From contig JAWKHS010000007.1 in the NCBI GenBank assembly GCA_041394705.1, positions 276,675 through 340,674 of the forward strand: a stretch of DNA of 64,000 bases, written 5' to 3'. The DNA comes from Vicinamibacterales bacterium. Lineage in GTDB: Bacteria; Acidobacteriota; Vicinamibacteria; Vicinamibacterales; UBA2999. Below the pieces are notes generated by a model, which was given only the letters and a program-made list of their open reading frames with translations, was not told the origin of the DNA and searched no databases. Positions 9,190 to 16,775 of the stretch are shown in pieces (position 1 is the stretch's first letter; every line of letters starts with the position of its first letter). A program made the translations under genes and the position numbers.

Positions 9190-10329
9190 GTGACGCTCCT
9201 TGACCTTCCGACGCCGGCCGTGATCGTGGAGCGGCCGAGACTGCTGGCGAACATCACGCGGATGCAGGCGGCCGCCACGGCGGCGGGCGTGGCGCTGCGC
9301 CCGCACGCCAAGACCCACAAGAGCCCCATGGTGGCGCGCCTCCAGCTCGACGCGGGGGCCATCGGCATCTGCTGCGCGAAGCTGGGCGAGGCCGAGGTGT
9401 TCGCCGAGGCGGGCGTGGCCGACATCCGCCTGCCCTACCCCCTCCAGCCGGTGAACGCGGACCGCGTGCTGGCCCTGCAGCGCCAGACGCGCCTGTCCTT
9501 CATCGTCGATCACCTTGACGTGGCCCGCGGCTGGTCCGAGGCGATGCTCGCGGCCGGCGGCCGGGCCGACGTGCTGGTGAAGGTGGACGTGGGCTTCCAT
9601 CGCTGCGGGATCCCGTCCGACCCCGCCGTCGCCGTACCGTTCCTCCGCGCGGTCGAGGCGATGGCTGGCCTGCGCCTGCTGGGCATCCTGAGCCACGCGG
9701 GCCACACCTACCACGCCCACTCGGAGGAGGAGCTCAAGGCCATGGCCGAGGGCGAGCGCGCGGCGATGGCGGCCCTGGCGACGGAAGCCCGTGGGGCCGG
9801 CCTGGCCATCGCGGAGGTGAGCGCCGGGGCGACGCCGCCGGCCCGCTACTCCCTGGCCGAGGGCGCGGCAAGCTTCACGGAGTTCCGTCCCGGCAACTAC
9901 GTGTACTTCGATCGCACGATGGTGGGCCTGGGCGCGGCCACGAGAGACGACTGCGCGCTGTCGGTCCTGGCGACAGTGGTGAGCGCGCCAGCGCCGGACC
10001 GCGTGGTGCTGGACTGCGGCAGCAAGACGCTGGCCGCCGACGGCGTCCGCGGCTTCGCCGCGTCCGGCGGGCATGGCGACGTGTATCGCAACGTGGTGGC
10101 GCGCGCCGGTGCGGAGCCCGATCCGCACTTGATCGTCGAGCGTCTCTCGGAGGAACATGCGACCGTCCGCGTGACGGCCGGCAGCGAACGGCTGGCGCCG
10201 GGCGATCGCGTCAGGGTCGTGCCCAATCACGCCTGCGTCGTCTCCAACCTGGTGGACGAGGCGTGGCTCGTGGAGGGCGCCGACGTGATGGGCCCGATGC
10301 CCATCGCGGCGCGAGGCAGAATTCAGTAG
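9190..10329 (+). CDS. D-threonine-aldolase-like, alanine-racemase-fold PLP enzyme
   Basis: 379 residues from the GTG at 9190, a normal length for the D-threonine aldolase / D-serine dehydratase-like (DSD1) family. The PLP-lysine motif LRPHAKTHKSP is near residue 40, and the metal-binding C-terminal motif VVPNHACVVSNLVDEAWLVEG near 340 supplies the His and Cys ligands. Family enzymes use PLP plus a divalent metal to cleave D-threonine to glycine and acetaldehyde, or to dehydrate D-serine or threo-3-hydroxyaspartate; sequence alone does not separate these. Upstream in-frame starts read into the divergent GNAT gene and would add an unlikely tail. The microcompartment gene 36 bp downstream suggests a joint role in handling a volatile aldehyde. 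Confidence 0.85.
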   Translation: MTLLDLPTPAVIVERPRLLANITRMQAAATAAGVALRPHAKTHKSPMVARLQLDAGAIGICCAKLGEAEVFAEAGVADIRLPYPLQPVNADRVLALQRQTRLSFIVDHLDVARGWSEAMLAAGGRADVLVKVDVGFHRCGIPSDPAVAVPFLRAVEAMAGLRLLGILSHAGHTYHAHSEEELKAMAEGERAAMAALATEARGAGLAIAEVSAGATPPARYSLAEGAASFTEFRPGNYVYFDRTMVGLGAATRDDCALSVLATVVSAPAPDRVVLDCGSKTLAADGVRGFAASGGHGDVYRNVVARAGAEPDPHLIVERLSEEHATVRVTAGSERLAPGDRVRVVPNHACVVSNLVDEAWLVEGADVMGPMPIAARGRIQ

Positions 10330-10365
10330 CGCGCCATGAGTACAGCCCGGCGAAGAGGAGCGGAC

Positions 10366-10668
10366 GTGAGCGACACGGCGGAAGTCGGCGAGGCGCTCGG
10401 CATGATCGAAACGCGTGGCTACATCGGCATGGTGGAAGCCGCCGACGCCATGCTGAAGACCGCTAACGTCGTCTTCGTCGGCTGGCAGAAGGTGGACGCC
10501 GGCCTCGTGACCGCCATCATCCGCGGCGACGTCGGGTCCGTGAAGGCCGCCACCGACGCCGGCGCCGCCGCCGCACGCCGCGTCGGCGAACTGGTGGGCG
10601 TCCACGTCATCCCGCGTCCAGGCGACGACCTGGAGTCGGTCTTCCCGATCCGCCCCAAGGGCGCGTAG
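10366..10668 (+). CDS. bacterial microcompartment shell protein, BMC-H (CcmK/PduA/EutM-like)
   Basis: 100 residues from the GTG at 10366, which has GAGGAG 5 nt upstream; an ATG at 10336 would add ten residues of low-complexity sequence. The protein is a single BMC domain: EALGMIETRGYIGMVEAADA, then VVFVGWQKVDAGLVTAIIRG and GDVGSVKAATDAGAAAARRV. The edge lysine in WQKVDAG is the position conserved at hexamer-hexamer contacts. BMC-H proteins tile the facets of microcompartments such as carboxysomes and Pdu/Eut organelles. No pentameric vertex protein (BMC-P) or other shell gene is visible in the window, so this is an orphan shell gene paired only with the upstream PLP enzyme. Shells may be completed by genes elsewhere. 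Confidence 0.92.
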   Translation: MSDTAEVGEALGMIETRGYIGMVEAADAMLKTANVVFVGWQKVDAGLVTAIIRGDVGSVKAATDAGAAAARRVGELVGVHVIPRPGDDLESVFPIRPKGA

Positions 10669-10743
10669 CTCTTCGATCCCGACGGCGCCACCGCGCGCGC
10701 CGAATCTAGAGCACGCCTGGGTGGCAGTCGCGCCGGCGACGCA

Positions 10744-10937
10744 TTCAGTCGTCGGCTCCGATGAGTCGCGTCGGTCACTCGCACCTCCCGGCGGCTCGTC
10801 CTGCCGTCCAAAGCCTTTCTGGGGACCCCCAGCCCCTACCCTGCATGTCGCCCGCACTCCCGGTGCGAGTGTCGGCTCTCCGAACGACGACGACTCATAG
10901 TCGCCGCCGACCGAACACGTCGCCCACGCAACTGCCG
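10744..10937 (-). repeat. left copy of a ~190-bp palindromic element (inverted relative to the right copy)
   Basis: The reverse complement of this segment matches 14,906-15,098 at roughly nine of ten positions, including the run TCGGTCGGCGGCGACTATGA and the core GGGGCTGGGGGTCCCCAG. The element's own two ends are imperfect inverted repeats (ATGAGTCG... and GACACTCGCACC blocks occur on both arms), so it can fold into a long hairpin, as MITE-like elements do. It contains no gene. Confidence 0.75.
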
Positions 10938-11262
10938 TGAGGCGTCGGTGTCCGCGGGCGCCCCGTCGCCACGCCACTCGGTGTGCCTTCGGCTACCAAC
11001 CGCCGCCGTCCCAAGCGGAGCTCTTCTCCTGCGCCCGACGACATCCAAGCGCCGGCCTATCCCGGTTTCGGACACAGGCTATGCGGCTGGCGCCAAAAAC
11101 ACACGACCCGTGGTTTCCGTCGGCGCAACTGGCACCTACGGCAGGCATTGACGTTCGTCGAGATGCGCCGGAGAATCGCACACGGCTTCGCGAGCGAACT
11201 CCGCGACGCTCAGGGGACTCGCGGTTACTCGCGCGAAAAGCTGCGGGCCACCGACATAAAGT
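10938..11262. other. non-coding stretch before the first cassette gene
   Basis: About 325 bp with no supported gene. No integron integrase, attI site or attC right end (GTTRRRY) was found here, so the left border of the first cassette is not resolved. Confidence 0.5.
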
Positions 11263-12399
11263 ATGCCGGACAGAAATATGCCGAGTCCATCAGACGAGGT
11301 CATAACCGAGCTGCGAGAGCGCGAGCCGCACCTTGCTGCGCTCGCTCAAGAGCGCGCGGGAGCCGCGAGGCTTCTGATTGAGTTGCCGAATACGTTGACG
11401 ATCGAGCGCGTCGCTCATGATGTCGAGTCGCATCGACTCTGGGAGCTGGCCGGCCTCTACTTCATGAACAGCGCCCGGCCGTACGAGGGGCTGGTGCTAT
11501 TTTGGGGACTCTACCGTCAGATGCTCTCTGCTCAACAGCTCGGTGTCCGCCTGCATAAGGGCATGCCGCTGGTGTGGATGAGCGATTGCTACGCACGCCT
11601 TGGCTTTCCGGTTCATTCGAAGCGCTACCTGATGCTCACACTGGTCGAAGACGCCCTACGAGAGCACGGGCACCTCTCTACCGAGACGACGGGAACATAC
11701 TTTCGCTTGGCATGGGGCCGGGGGCTTGCACACGAAGAAATCAACCGGTATGCAGGCGAGTTCGAACGCCTAGCAGGCGAGGTGCCGGATCTCGCGGGGT
11801 TCCCAGAGGCGCTGCTTCAGGACGTCGACGACGCGTGGCTCACCGAGTTTCCTTCTCCAGAAGAGGCGTCGCACTACAGGCTGACGCCAGAGTATGCGTC
11901 ATTTCTGCTTGCCAGACTTGGAAAGGGTGACGGCAAGGACCTCGAACGGCTTGCAGCGTACCTTCTATCGTGCATGCCCGGGTGTCGAACGAAGAGGCGC
12001 CAGCGGAGCGCCTCGACGGATTACGACCTGGTGTGCTCGATGGAGGGGTTCGATGTTGACTTCCGCTCGGAGCTTGGCAGGTACTTCGTCTGCGAGTGCA
12101 AGGACTGGAGTAAACCGGCAGACTTCAGCACCATCGCCAAGTTCTGCCGGGTTCTCGACTCGACCAAAGCGCGATTCGGCATTCTGTTCTCTCGAAATGG
12201 CATTTCGGGCGCGCGCCGCACCGTCAATGCCGAGCGCGAACAGCTGAAGGTGTTCCAGGATCGAGGCGTGGTGGTGATTGCCGTCACCGAGGCGGACGTG
12301 CGTCGCGTCGTAGAGGGAATCAACTTCATCGGTGTGCTCCGCGAAAAGTACGAAGCGGTTCGCCTTGACCTACTCGGTGCGACTGAATCATCCAATTGA
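11263..12399 (+). CDS. cassette-encoded PD-(D/E)XK nuclease-like protein
   Basis: 378 residues; ATG 11263 or 11278 are both possible. The N-terminal two thirds is helical, with TPR-like spacing (WELAGLYFMNSARPYEGLVL, ...VHSKRYLMLTLVEDALREHG). The C-terminal third carries a restriction-endonuclease-like core: STDYDLVCSMEGFDVDFRSE followed by YFVCECKDW. This gives acidic residues near 253-255 and the E278-x-K280 pair of the PD-(D/E)XK fold, then a strand-helix segment RFGILFSRNGISGARR. This resembles Mrr-like or 'restriction endonuclease' domains of defence proteins. The attC site begins two bases after the stop codon, the normal gene-attC spacing of an integron cassette. GC content and codon use are visibly lower than in the host genes. 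DNA or RNA cleavage is inferred, not shown. Confidence 0.7.
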   Translation: MPDRNMPSPSDEVITELREREPHLAALAQERAGAARLLIELPNTLTIERVAHDVESHRLWELAGLYFMNSARPYEGLVLFWGLYRQMLSAQQLGVRLHKGMPLVWMSDCYARLGFPVHSKRYLMLTLVEDALREHGHLSTETTGTYFRLAWGRGLAHEEINRYAGEFERLAGEVPDLAGFPEALLQDVDDAWLTEFPSPEEASHYRLTPEYASFLLARLGKGDGKDLERLAAYLLSCMPGCRTKRRQRSASTDYDLVCSMEGFDVDFRSELGRYFVCECKDWSKPADFSTIAKFCRVLDSTKARFGILFSRNGISGARRTVNAEREQLKVFQDRGVVVIAVTEADVRRVVEGINFIGVLREKYEAVRLDLLGATESSN

Positions 12400-12401
12400 G
12401 C

Positions 12402-12473
12402 GCCTAACTACGGCTTGTAGCCAACAGCGCTCCGCGATCCTCAAGCCGTTGCGGCTGAAGGGGGACGTTAGGC
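12402..12473 (+). other. integron attC recombination site
   Basis: 72 bp bounded by GCCTAAC (12402-12408, fits RYYYAAC) and GTTAGGC (12467-12473, fits GTTRRRY), which are perfect inverted repeats. Between them, CTTGTAGCCAACAGCG and CGTTGCGGCTGAAG pair imperfectly with unpaired bases, as in the folded bottom strand of attC sites. It lies directly after one stop codon and ends 10 bp before the next start codon. IntI-type recombinases would cut between G12467 and T12468. Confidence 0.85.
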
Positions 12474-12483
12474 GGATCCAACA

Positions 12484-13395
12484 ATGTACGACCCGATTCA
12501 AGCCAGGGACGTATTCGTCGCACATGCTGCAGAAGACTCGGCGACCGCATTGGAACTCGCGGCGAAGCTGGAGGAGCATGGTGTCACATGCTGGCTGGCG
12601 CCACGGGACGTGGCGCCGAGCCGCCTGTACGCCGAGTCGCTGTATCGCGCGATCGAAGCAGCGCCGGTGTTCATCGTGTTGATCTCAAAGGCGGCGAACA
12701 ACAGCACCCATGTGGCACGGGAGCTTGAGATCGCGGACCAGATGGGAAGGCGTGTCGTTCCAGTACGCCTTGAGGACTTCGAGGCGACCGGCGCGTTCTG
12801 CTACTACACTCGAGCGGCGCATTTCTACCACTGGCACGAGGACCGCGCCGGCGTGTTGGCGAAAGTCACCGACCAGGTCACCAGCGCCCGTGCCGGCTTG
12901 CCCGCGACAGGCTCTAGTGACAACTCTCACGGCAGCACACCACGCTTGGCGATTGACCGCGCCGGCATTAAGAGGGCGCTGAGACTCAGCCTGGCAAGTG
13001 CATGGATTGGTTCGATCGCACTCGCCGTTACGGTCGCTTACGACTTCGGTGTCACGAGGACGGCAGTCCGCTTGTGGAGCGTGGCATATTCCGTGACACT
13101 TCTGTCGTTCTTGTTCGGCGCGTGTGCCTCAGTTGTATTGGGCGTGCAGTCACTTCGACAGGGCTTCGTGCCGGGAACGCTACAAGGTTTGTTGTGGCCT
13201 GGAGTCGCGGCAGTAGGACAGTTGGTCGCCTTCACGCTCGCTGCGAACCTGCTCAAGTCTTTGCCATTCGTGAGTGAATTCGAAGGCTTGTTGGCGTTCG
13301 TGGTCTGCGGAACGTTCGGTCCGGCTGGGCTTACGTACAGCGCCATGACTGTAACGCGTGCAATCGATAGAGCTAGTCGTCGTTTGACAGGATGA
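12484..13395 (+). CDS. TIR-domain protein with four C-terminal membrane helices
   Basis: 303 residues. A TIR_2-type domain spans about 8-120: RDVFVAHAAEDSATALELAA, CWLAPRDVAPSRLYAESLYR, FIVLISKAANNSTHVARELE. The glutamate at about 80 matches the catalytic Glu of NAD+-cleaving TIR domains. A linker (about 130-160) leads to four predicted membrane helices at about 168-190, 198-218, 232-252 and 265-290. The start lies 10 bp after the attC site and a degenerate attC-like hairpin follows the stop, so the gene is a complete integron cassette. TIR domains of prokaryotic defence systems degrade NAD+ or make signalling nucleotides. A membrane-anchored, single-gene form would fit abortive infection. 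The function is inferred. Confidence 0.85.
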   Translation: MYDPIQARDVFVAHAAEDSATALELAAKLEEHGVTCWLAPRDVAPSRLYAESLYRAIEAAPVFIVLISKAANNSTHVARELEIADQMGRRVVPVRLEDFEATGAFCYYTRAAHFYHWHEDRAGVLAKVTDQVTSARAGLPATGSSDNSHGSTPRLAIDRAGIKRALRLSLASAWIGSIALAVTVAYDFGVTRTAVRLWSVAYSVTLLSFLFGACASVVLGVQSLRQGFVPGTLQGLLWPGVAAVGQLVAFTLAANLLKSLPFVSEFEGLLAFVVCGTFGPAGLTYSAMTVTRAIDRASRRLTG

Positions 13396-13397
13396 CT

Positions 13398-13472
13398 GCC
13401 ATATCCACTGCTTGCAGCCCACAGCGGCGGGCGCGATGACGAGCCGCCGCGGCTGAAGCAGCGCACGACAGC
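13398..13472 (+). other. degenerate attC-like hairpin
   Basis: The core CTTGCAGCCCACAGCG ... CCGCGGCTGAAG aligns base for base with the core of the attC at 12,402 (CTTGTAGCCAACAGCG ... TTGCGGCTGAAG) and follows a stop codon in the same way. The outer boxes have decayed: GCCATATCC and GACAGCG stand where GCCTAAC and GTTAGGC are expected. Probably an inactivated attC. Confidence 0.6.
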
Positions 13473-13539
13473 GAGCTCACGATCACGACTCGACACGGCA
13501 GAGCGCGCGGCCGACCCGTGGTAGCCTCAGCAGGTCGCA

Positions 13540-13818
13540 ATGAGCGAGTTCGAGTGGGACCCGCGCAAGGCGCGGAGCAATCTCAAGAAGCACGGCGTCT
13601 CATTCGCCGAGGCGTTGACTGTGTTCGCCGACCCAGCGGCTCGGATCTTTGATGATCCGGACCACTCGGTCGACGAGCGTCGTGAGATCATTGTTGGGTA
13701 CTCCGGGCGTCCACGGCTGCTAGTCGTGGGCTTCACGGAACGCGTGGGTCGGGTCCGGATCATCACCGCGCGACGGGCCTCGCGCGCCGAGACGAAGCGT
13801 CATGAAGAGAACACGTAG
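13540..13818 (+). CDS. brnT: BrnT-family toxin
   Basis: 92 residues. Motifs typical of BrnT: FEWDPRKARSNLKKHGVSF at the N-terminus, EALTVFADPAARIFDD, and the C-terminal RVRIITARRASRAETKRHEE with conserved Arg/Glu residues. BrnT is a RelE-fold ribonuclease toxin of type II toxin-antitoxin systems that inhibits translation under stress. It overlaps the downstream antitoxin gene by 17 bp, so the two are translationally coupled in the toxin-first order normal for brnTA. Toxin-antitoxin pairs are common cassettes in chromosomal integrons, where they stabilise the array, which fits its place after two other cassettes. Confidence 0.88.
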   Translation: MSEFEWDPRKARSNLKKHGVSFAEALTVFADPAARIFDDPDHSVDERREIIVGYSGRPRLLVVGFTERVGRVRIITARRASRAETKRHEENT

Positions 13819-14041
13819 GGCCAAGACGGCGCGGGACCTCCGCACGGAATACGAGTTCGACTACGGAAAGGGGCGGAAGAACCGCTTCGCAGTCGGCGGC
13901 CCGCCAGCCGTCGCCGTGGTGCTCGAGCCCGATGTAGCTCGCGTCTTCGACTCCTCCGCGAAGGTGAACCGGCTTCTCAGGTCGGTCATCAAGGCCGTGC
14001 CTGTGTCCTCGGCGAGCGCTCGGAAACGCAAAGTGGGCTGA
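13802..14041 (+). CDS. putative antitoxin partner of BrnT
   Basis: 79 residues. Reads YEFDYGKGRKNRFA, then AVVLEPDVARVFDSSAKVNR. This matches the small antitoxins that follow BrnT-like toxins, with a D-x-x-x-G-x-R-x-x-F/Y segment and an LEPDVA-VF helix resembling a ribbon-helix-helix/CopG-like unit. It overlaps the toxin gene by 17 bp. It would bind BrnT and repress the operon. It is not a canonical BrnA by motif, so I leave the symbol empty. Confidence 0.72.
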   Translation: MKRTRRAKTARDLRTEYEFDYGKGRKNRFAVGGPPAVAVVLEPDVARVFDSSAKVNRLLRSVIKAVPVSSASARKRKVG

Positions 14042-14905
14042 CCACAAGATGTCGCCTACCCGACACGCAACGCACTGGTTGACGTCAGCCTCTCGGGTGA
14101 CGCTCTGCGCCTCCAGATGGCGGCCTCTTACATCTGGTGAGGGAGTCTGAGTTCAAGAGGAAGGTGCCGTTCGACTGCGACTACAACCGGGTGGGCGCAC
14201 TGACGCGGGCGAGCGGCCTGGTCCACGTGTCGAGCGGGTTGGGTGCGGGACCGCCCGGGCGACCGGCAGCAGGTTCACGGCCGCTCGGATCAGTCGCGCG
14301 ACCGACGTTTGGAGTCGCTCGGCCCGCTGCAGGAACCCGATGGGTGTGTGCAACCACCCGCGTGACCTGCGTCAGGACCCAGACGGGCATGTGCAGCACC
14401 CGCGTGAGCTGTTGCAGCAACCCGCGGGCCTGCGTGAGCACCCCGCAGGGTTACGTTCAGCACCCCCCAGGGTTACCGCAGCAGTAGCACCGACCTGCAA
14501 CTGGTTGATCGGCAGGCACTTAAGTGCCTGCCAAGAAGACCTCCCCGCGGTGTGCTCCCGTGAGTCCGCGATTCTGGTGCGGTCACCCCGCGGGTCCGTG
14601 AAGCTGGTTCAGGCTTCACGAAGGCGACCCCGGCGCGTCCTTCCGTCGGCCCGGCGAGCGCGCCTGTGAGTCCGTGCTACCGCGGTTGGCCAGACCCTCG
14701 ATCGCGAAACCGGGTCCGTCGTCTGCGGCTGTCGTCCCGTCGGCCGCTGCAGGAGGTCCTGGAAGTGGTGCAGCAATCCGCCGCCGTGGTTCAGCAGACC
14801 CGGCGTCCGCTGCGGTAGGTCAGCGGGGCGCTCCGGTCGGTCTGCCGACGACTGAGGGCGGCTTCGTGCCGTCACCGGCCGCTGCGCTGGTGCCGCCCGC
14901 TCGCC
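14042..14905. other. non-coding, repeat-rich remnant region
   Basis: About 860 bp between the antitoxin gene and the right palindromic element. Short frames occur on both strands but none has a ribosome-binding site or recognisable family. The content is the degenerate 21-22-bp repeats, GC-rich spacers and a small palindrome (GGCAGGCACTTAAGTGCCTGCC) near 14,511-14,532. Probably decayed cassette or satellite-like DNA. Confidence 0.55.
14347..14480. repeat. degenerate 21-22-bp tandem repeats
   Basis: About six units of 21-22 bp with the core GCAGCACCC(C/G)GC(A/G)(G/T)G, for example near 14392, 14413, 14435 and 14456. Similar isolated units occur around 14,770-14,815. No frame stays open through them with credible coding character. 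Confidence 0.6.
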
Positions 14906-15098
14906 AGTTGCGTTGGCGGGGTGTTCGGTCGGCGGCGACTATGAGTCGTCGTCGCGCGGAGATCCGACACTCGCACCGGGAGTGCGGGCGACACGCACTG
15001 TAGGGGCTGGGGGTCCCCAGAAATGCTGTGGACGGCAGGACGAGTCGCCGGGAGGTGCGAGTGTCCGACGCGACTCATCGGAGCCGACGACTGGACGC
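14906..15098 (+). repeat. right copy of the ~190-bp palindromic element
   Basis: Inverted counterpart of 10,744-10,937, nearly identical over the whole length. Together the copies bracket the cassette island. Conserved blocks: TGTTCGGTCGGCGGCGACTA, GACACTCGCACCGGGAGTGC, GGGGCTGGGGGTCCCCAG and CGACGCGACTCATCGGAGCC. Confidence 0.75.
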
Positions 15099-15146
15099 CC
15101 CGCCGACGCAACTGGCCTCCGGGGCGAGGGGGCGGCGCGCGGTGAG

Positions 15147-16775
15147 TCAGCGCAGACGGTAGACGCGCACGGTGCCGCCCTCGTCGGTGGAGGTGAGGAC
15201 GCCAGTCACGTCGCCTCGCCGTTCCAGTCCGTCCACCACGGCCGCGAACGCCTCGGGCGAGGGATAGAACGCTTCGTGCACGACGAGATACCTCGCCCCG
15301 GCGTTCCGCAGGGCCACGAGCGCGCGGTCGTCCGGGAACGCGCTGGCGCGTTCGATCAGCAGCAGGTAGTCCGGCGGATAGAACCCGCTGTAGCCGTTCA
15401 GGAGCGCGTGCCGGTGGTACTGCGCGAAGTACAGGAAGTCGGCTTCGGGGCCCGGCAGCCTGGCCGCGCGCGGCATCGGCAGATGGGCGATCACGGTTGG
15501 CGGCAGTGTGGACAGCCACGCGTACACGGGAGGGGCCTCGCGGGGCATGCGGCGGACGGGCACCACCGCGGCGGACTCGGCGACGATGCCGGCCAGGATC
15601 GCGACGGCCACGACGGCGGCGACGCCCGGTGCGGACAGCACGCGTAGCACCTGCGCCGTGCCCACGGCCGCGAGCAGCGCCAGGCCCATCAGGGCCAGCA
15701 TGCCGAAGCGCGCGGGCACGCGGAGTCCGCGGTAGGGCGACAGCAGCCGCAGCCAGGGATACGTCCAGCCGTTGACGCCCCGTGACGCGTCGACGGCGAC
15801 GGCCGTCGTGACCACCAGCGCTGCCACCCACGGCGCTGCCGGGGCCGTCAGCGCGCCGGCGGCCAGGCCCGTGCCCAGAAGCCCGGGGAAGAGACGCGTT
15901 TCGGGGAGTCCGGTGTCGGTCCATCCCCACACGCGGTTGGCGGCGGGTGAGGTGGCGTAGCTGGCCAGGCTCGCGCTGTAGCGGGTCACCTCCACCTCGC
16001 CCCGATCACCTACCAGCCGGCGCGCCCGCGCGAACGGCGCCGCGTAGATCGCCACGATCAGCGCCGCGACGGCCACACCGGCGAGCGTCCGGACCACCGT
16101 GCGCCGAGGCACGGCGCCCCGGCGCCGCAGCCACTCCACGCCAGCCAGGATCGGCCACAGCGTGAACAGGAACACGCCGAAGTAGATGCCGCCCATGATC
16201 TGCCCCACCATGGCGGCGCAGAGCGCGAGCGGCGCGCGCGGGCGGCCCTCGAACGCACGCACCGTCGCCAGCACGGCCAGCGGCAGGAACGGCGTCCAGA
16301 GCGACTCCAGGTGGAACACGTGCTCCAGCCGCGCGGGCGCGCCCGTGAACATCGCGGCGGCAACCAGCGCGCCCCAGCGGCTGTTGCTGATGGCCCGGGC
16401 GCAGGCGTACATCGCAAGTCCCGAGGCGATGGTGCTCGCCCAGAAGACGAGCGAGTACGCGATCACGGGAGGCAGGCCCGCCCACAGGAAGGGCGCGGTG
16501 ACGGCCGCCGGCAGGAGGATCGGGTCCGACAGCAACTGCACGCCGGTGGCCGGGTAGAAGATGTTCGCGTCGAACAGGCCCGGCGTCTGTCCCGCGAGGC
16601 TGCGGGCCCAGGTGTAGAGCCGCCAGACGGAGAAGAGCGGATCCTGATGGGCGGGCACGAGCCACGGGCTCGTCGCGAGCGGCCAGGTGGAGGCCACCGC
16701 CGTCGCCACGACCACCGCCAGCGCCAGGCTCCATTCCCCGACGCGGCTTCGGCTCGTTGGACGGGCCCCGCTCAC
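15147..16775 (-). CDS. multi-spanning membrane protein, GT-C glycosyltransferase-like
   Basis: 542 residues with about eleven hydrophobic segments and a short soluble C-terminal part. The first loop after TM1 contains HQDPLFSVWRLYTWARSLAG, then LFDANIFYPATGVQLLSDPI. An acidic residue in the first periplasmic loop and a 'YP' motif are typical of GT-C-fold, polyprenyl-phosphate-sugar-dependent transferases and their YfhO-like relatives. Sugar and acceptor are unknown. The start is a GTG that overlaps the stop of the MerR gene (GTGA), so it is the last gene of the minus-strand operon thiO-like, PCD, MerR, GT-C. Confidence 0.7.
   Translation of the reverse strand: MSGARPTSRSRVGEWSLALAVVVATAVASTWPLATSPWLVPAHQDPLFSVWRLYTWARSLAGQTPGLFDANIFYPATGVQLLSDPILLPAAVTAPFLWAGLPPVIAYSLVFWASTIASGLAMYACARAISNSRWGALVAAAMFTGAPARLEHVFHLESLWTPFLPLAVLATVRAFEGRPRAPLALCAAMVGQIMGGIYFGVFLFTLWPILAGVEWLRRRGAVPRRTVVRTLAGVAVAALIVAIYAAPFARARRLVGDRGEVEVTRYSASLASYATSPAANRVWGWTDTGLPETRLFPGLLGTGLAAGALTAPAAPWVAALVVTTAVAVDASRGVNGWTYPWLRLLSPYRGLRVPARFGMLALMGLALLAAVGTAQVLRVLSAPGVAAVVAVAILAGIVAESAAVVPVRRMPREAPPVYAWLSTLPPTVIAHLPMPRAARLPGPEADFLYFAQYHRHALLNGYSGFYPPDYLLLIERASAFPDDRALVALRNAGARYLVVHEAFYPSPEAFAAVVDGLERRGDVTGVLTSTDEGGTVRVYRLR

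Noticed and set aside
10669..11262. Integron integrase or attI left of the cassettes
   Set aside because: No tyrosine-recombinase motif and no GTTRRRY site was found; only the palindromic element and non-coding DNA.
14137..14875. Several 60-120-codon frames in the repeat region
   Set aside because: No SD sequence, no family motif, and they follow the period of the degenerate repeats.
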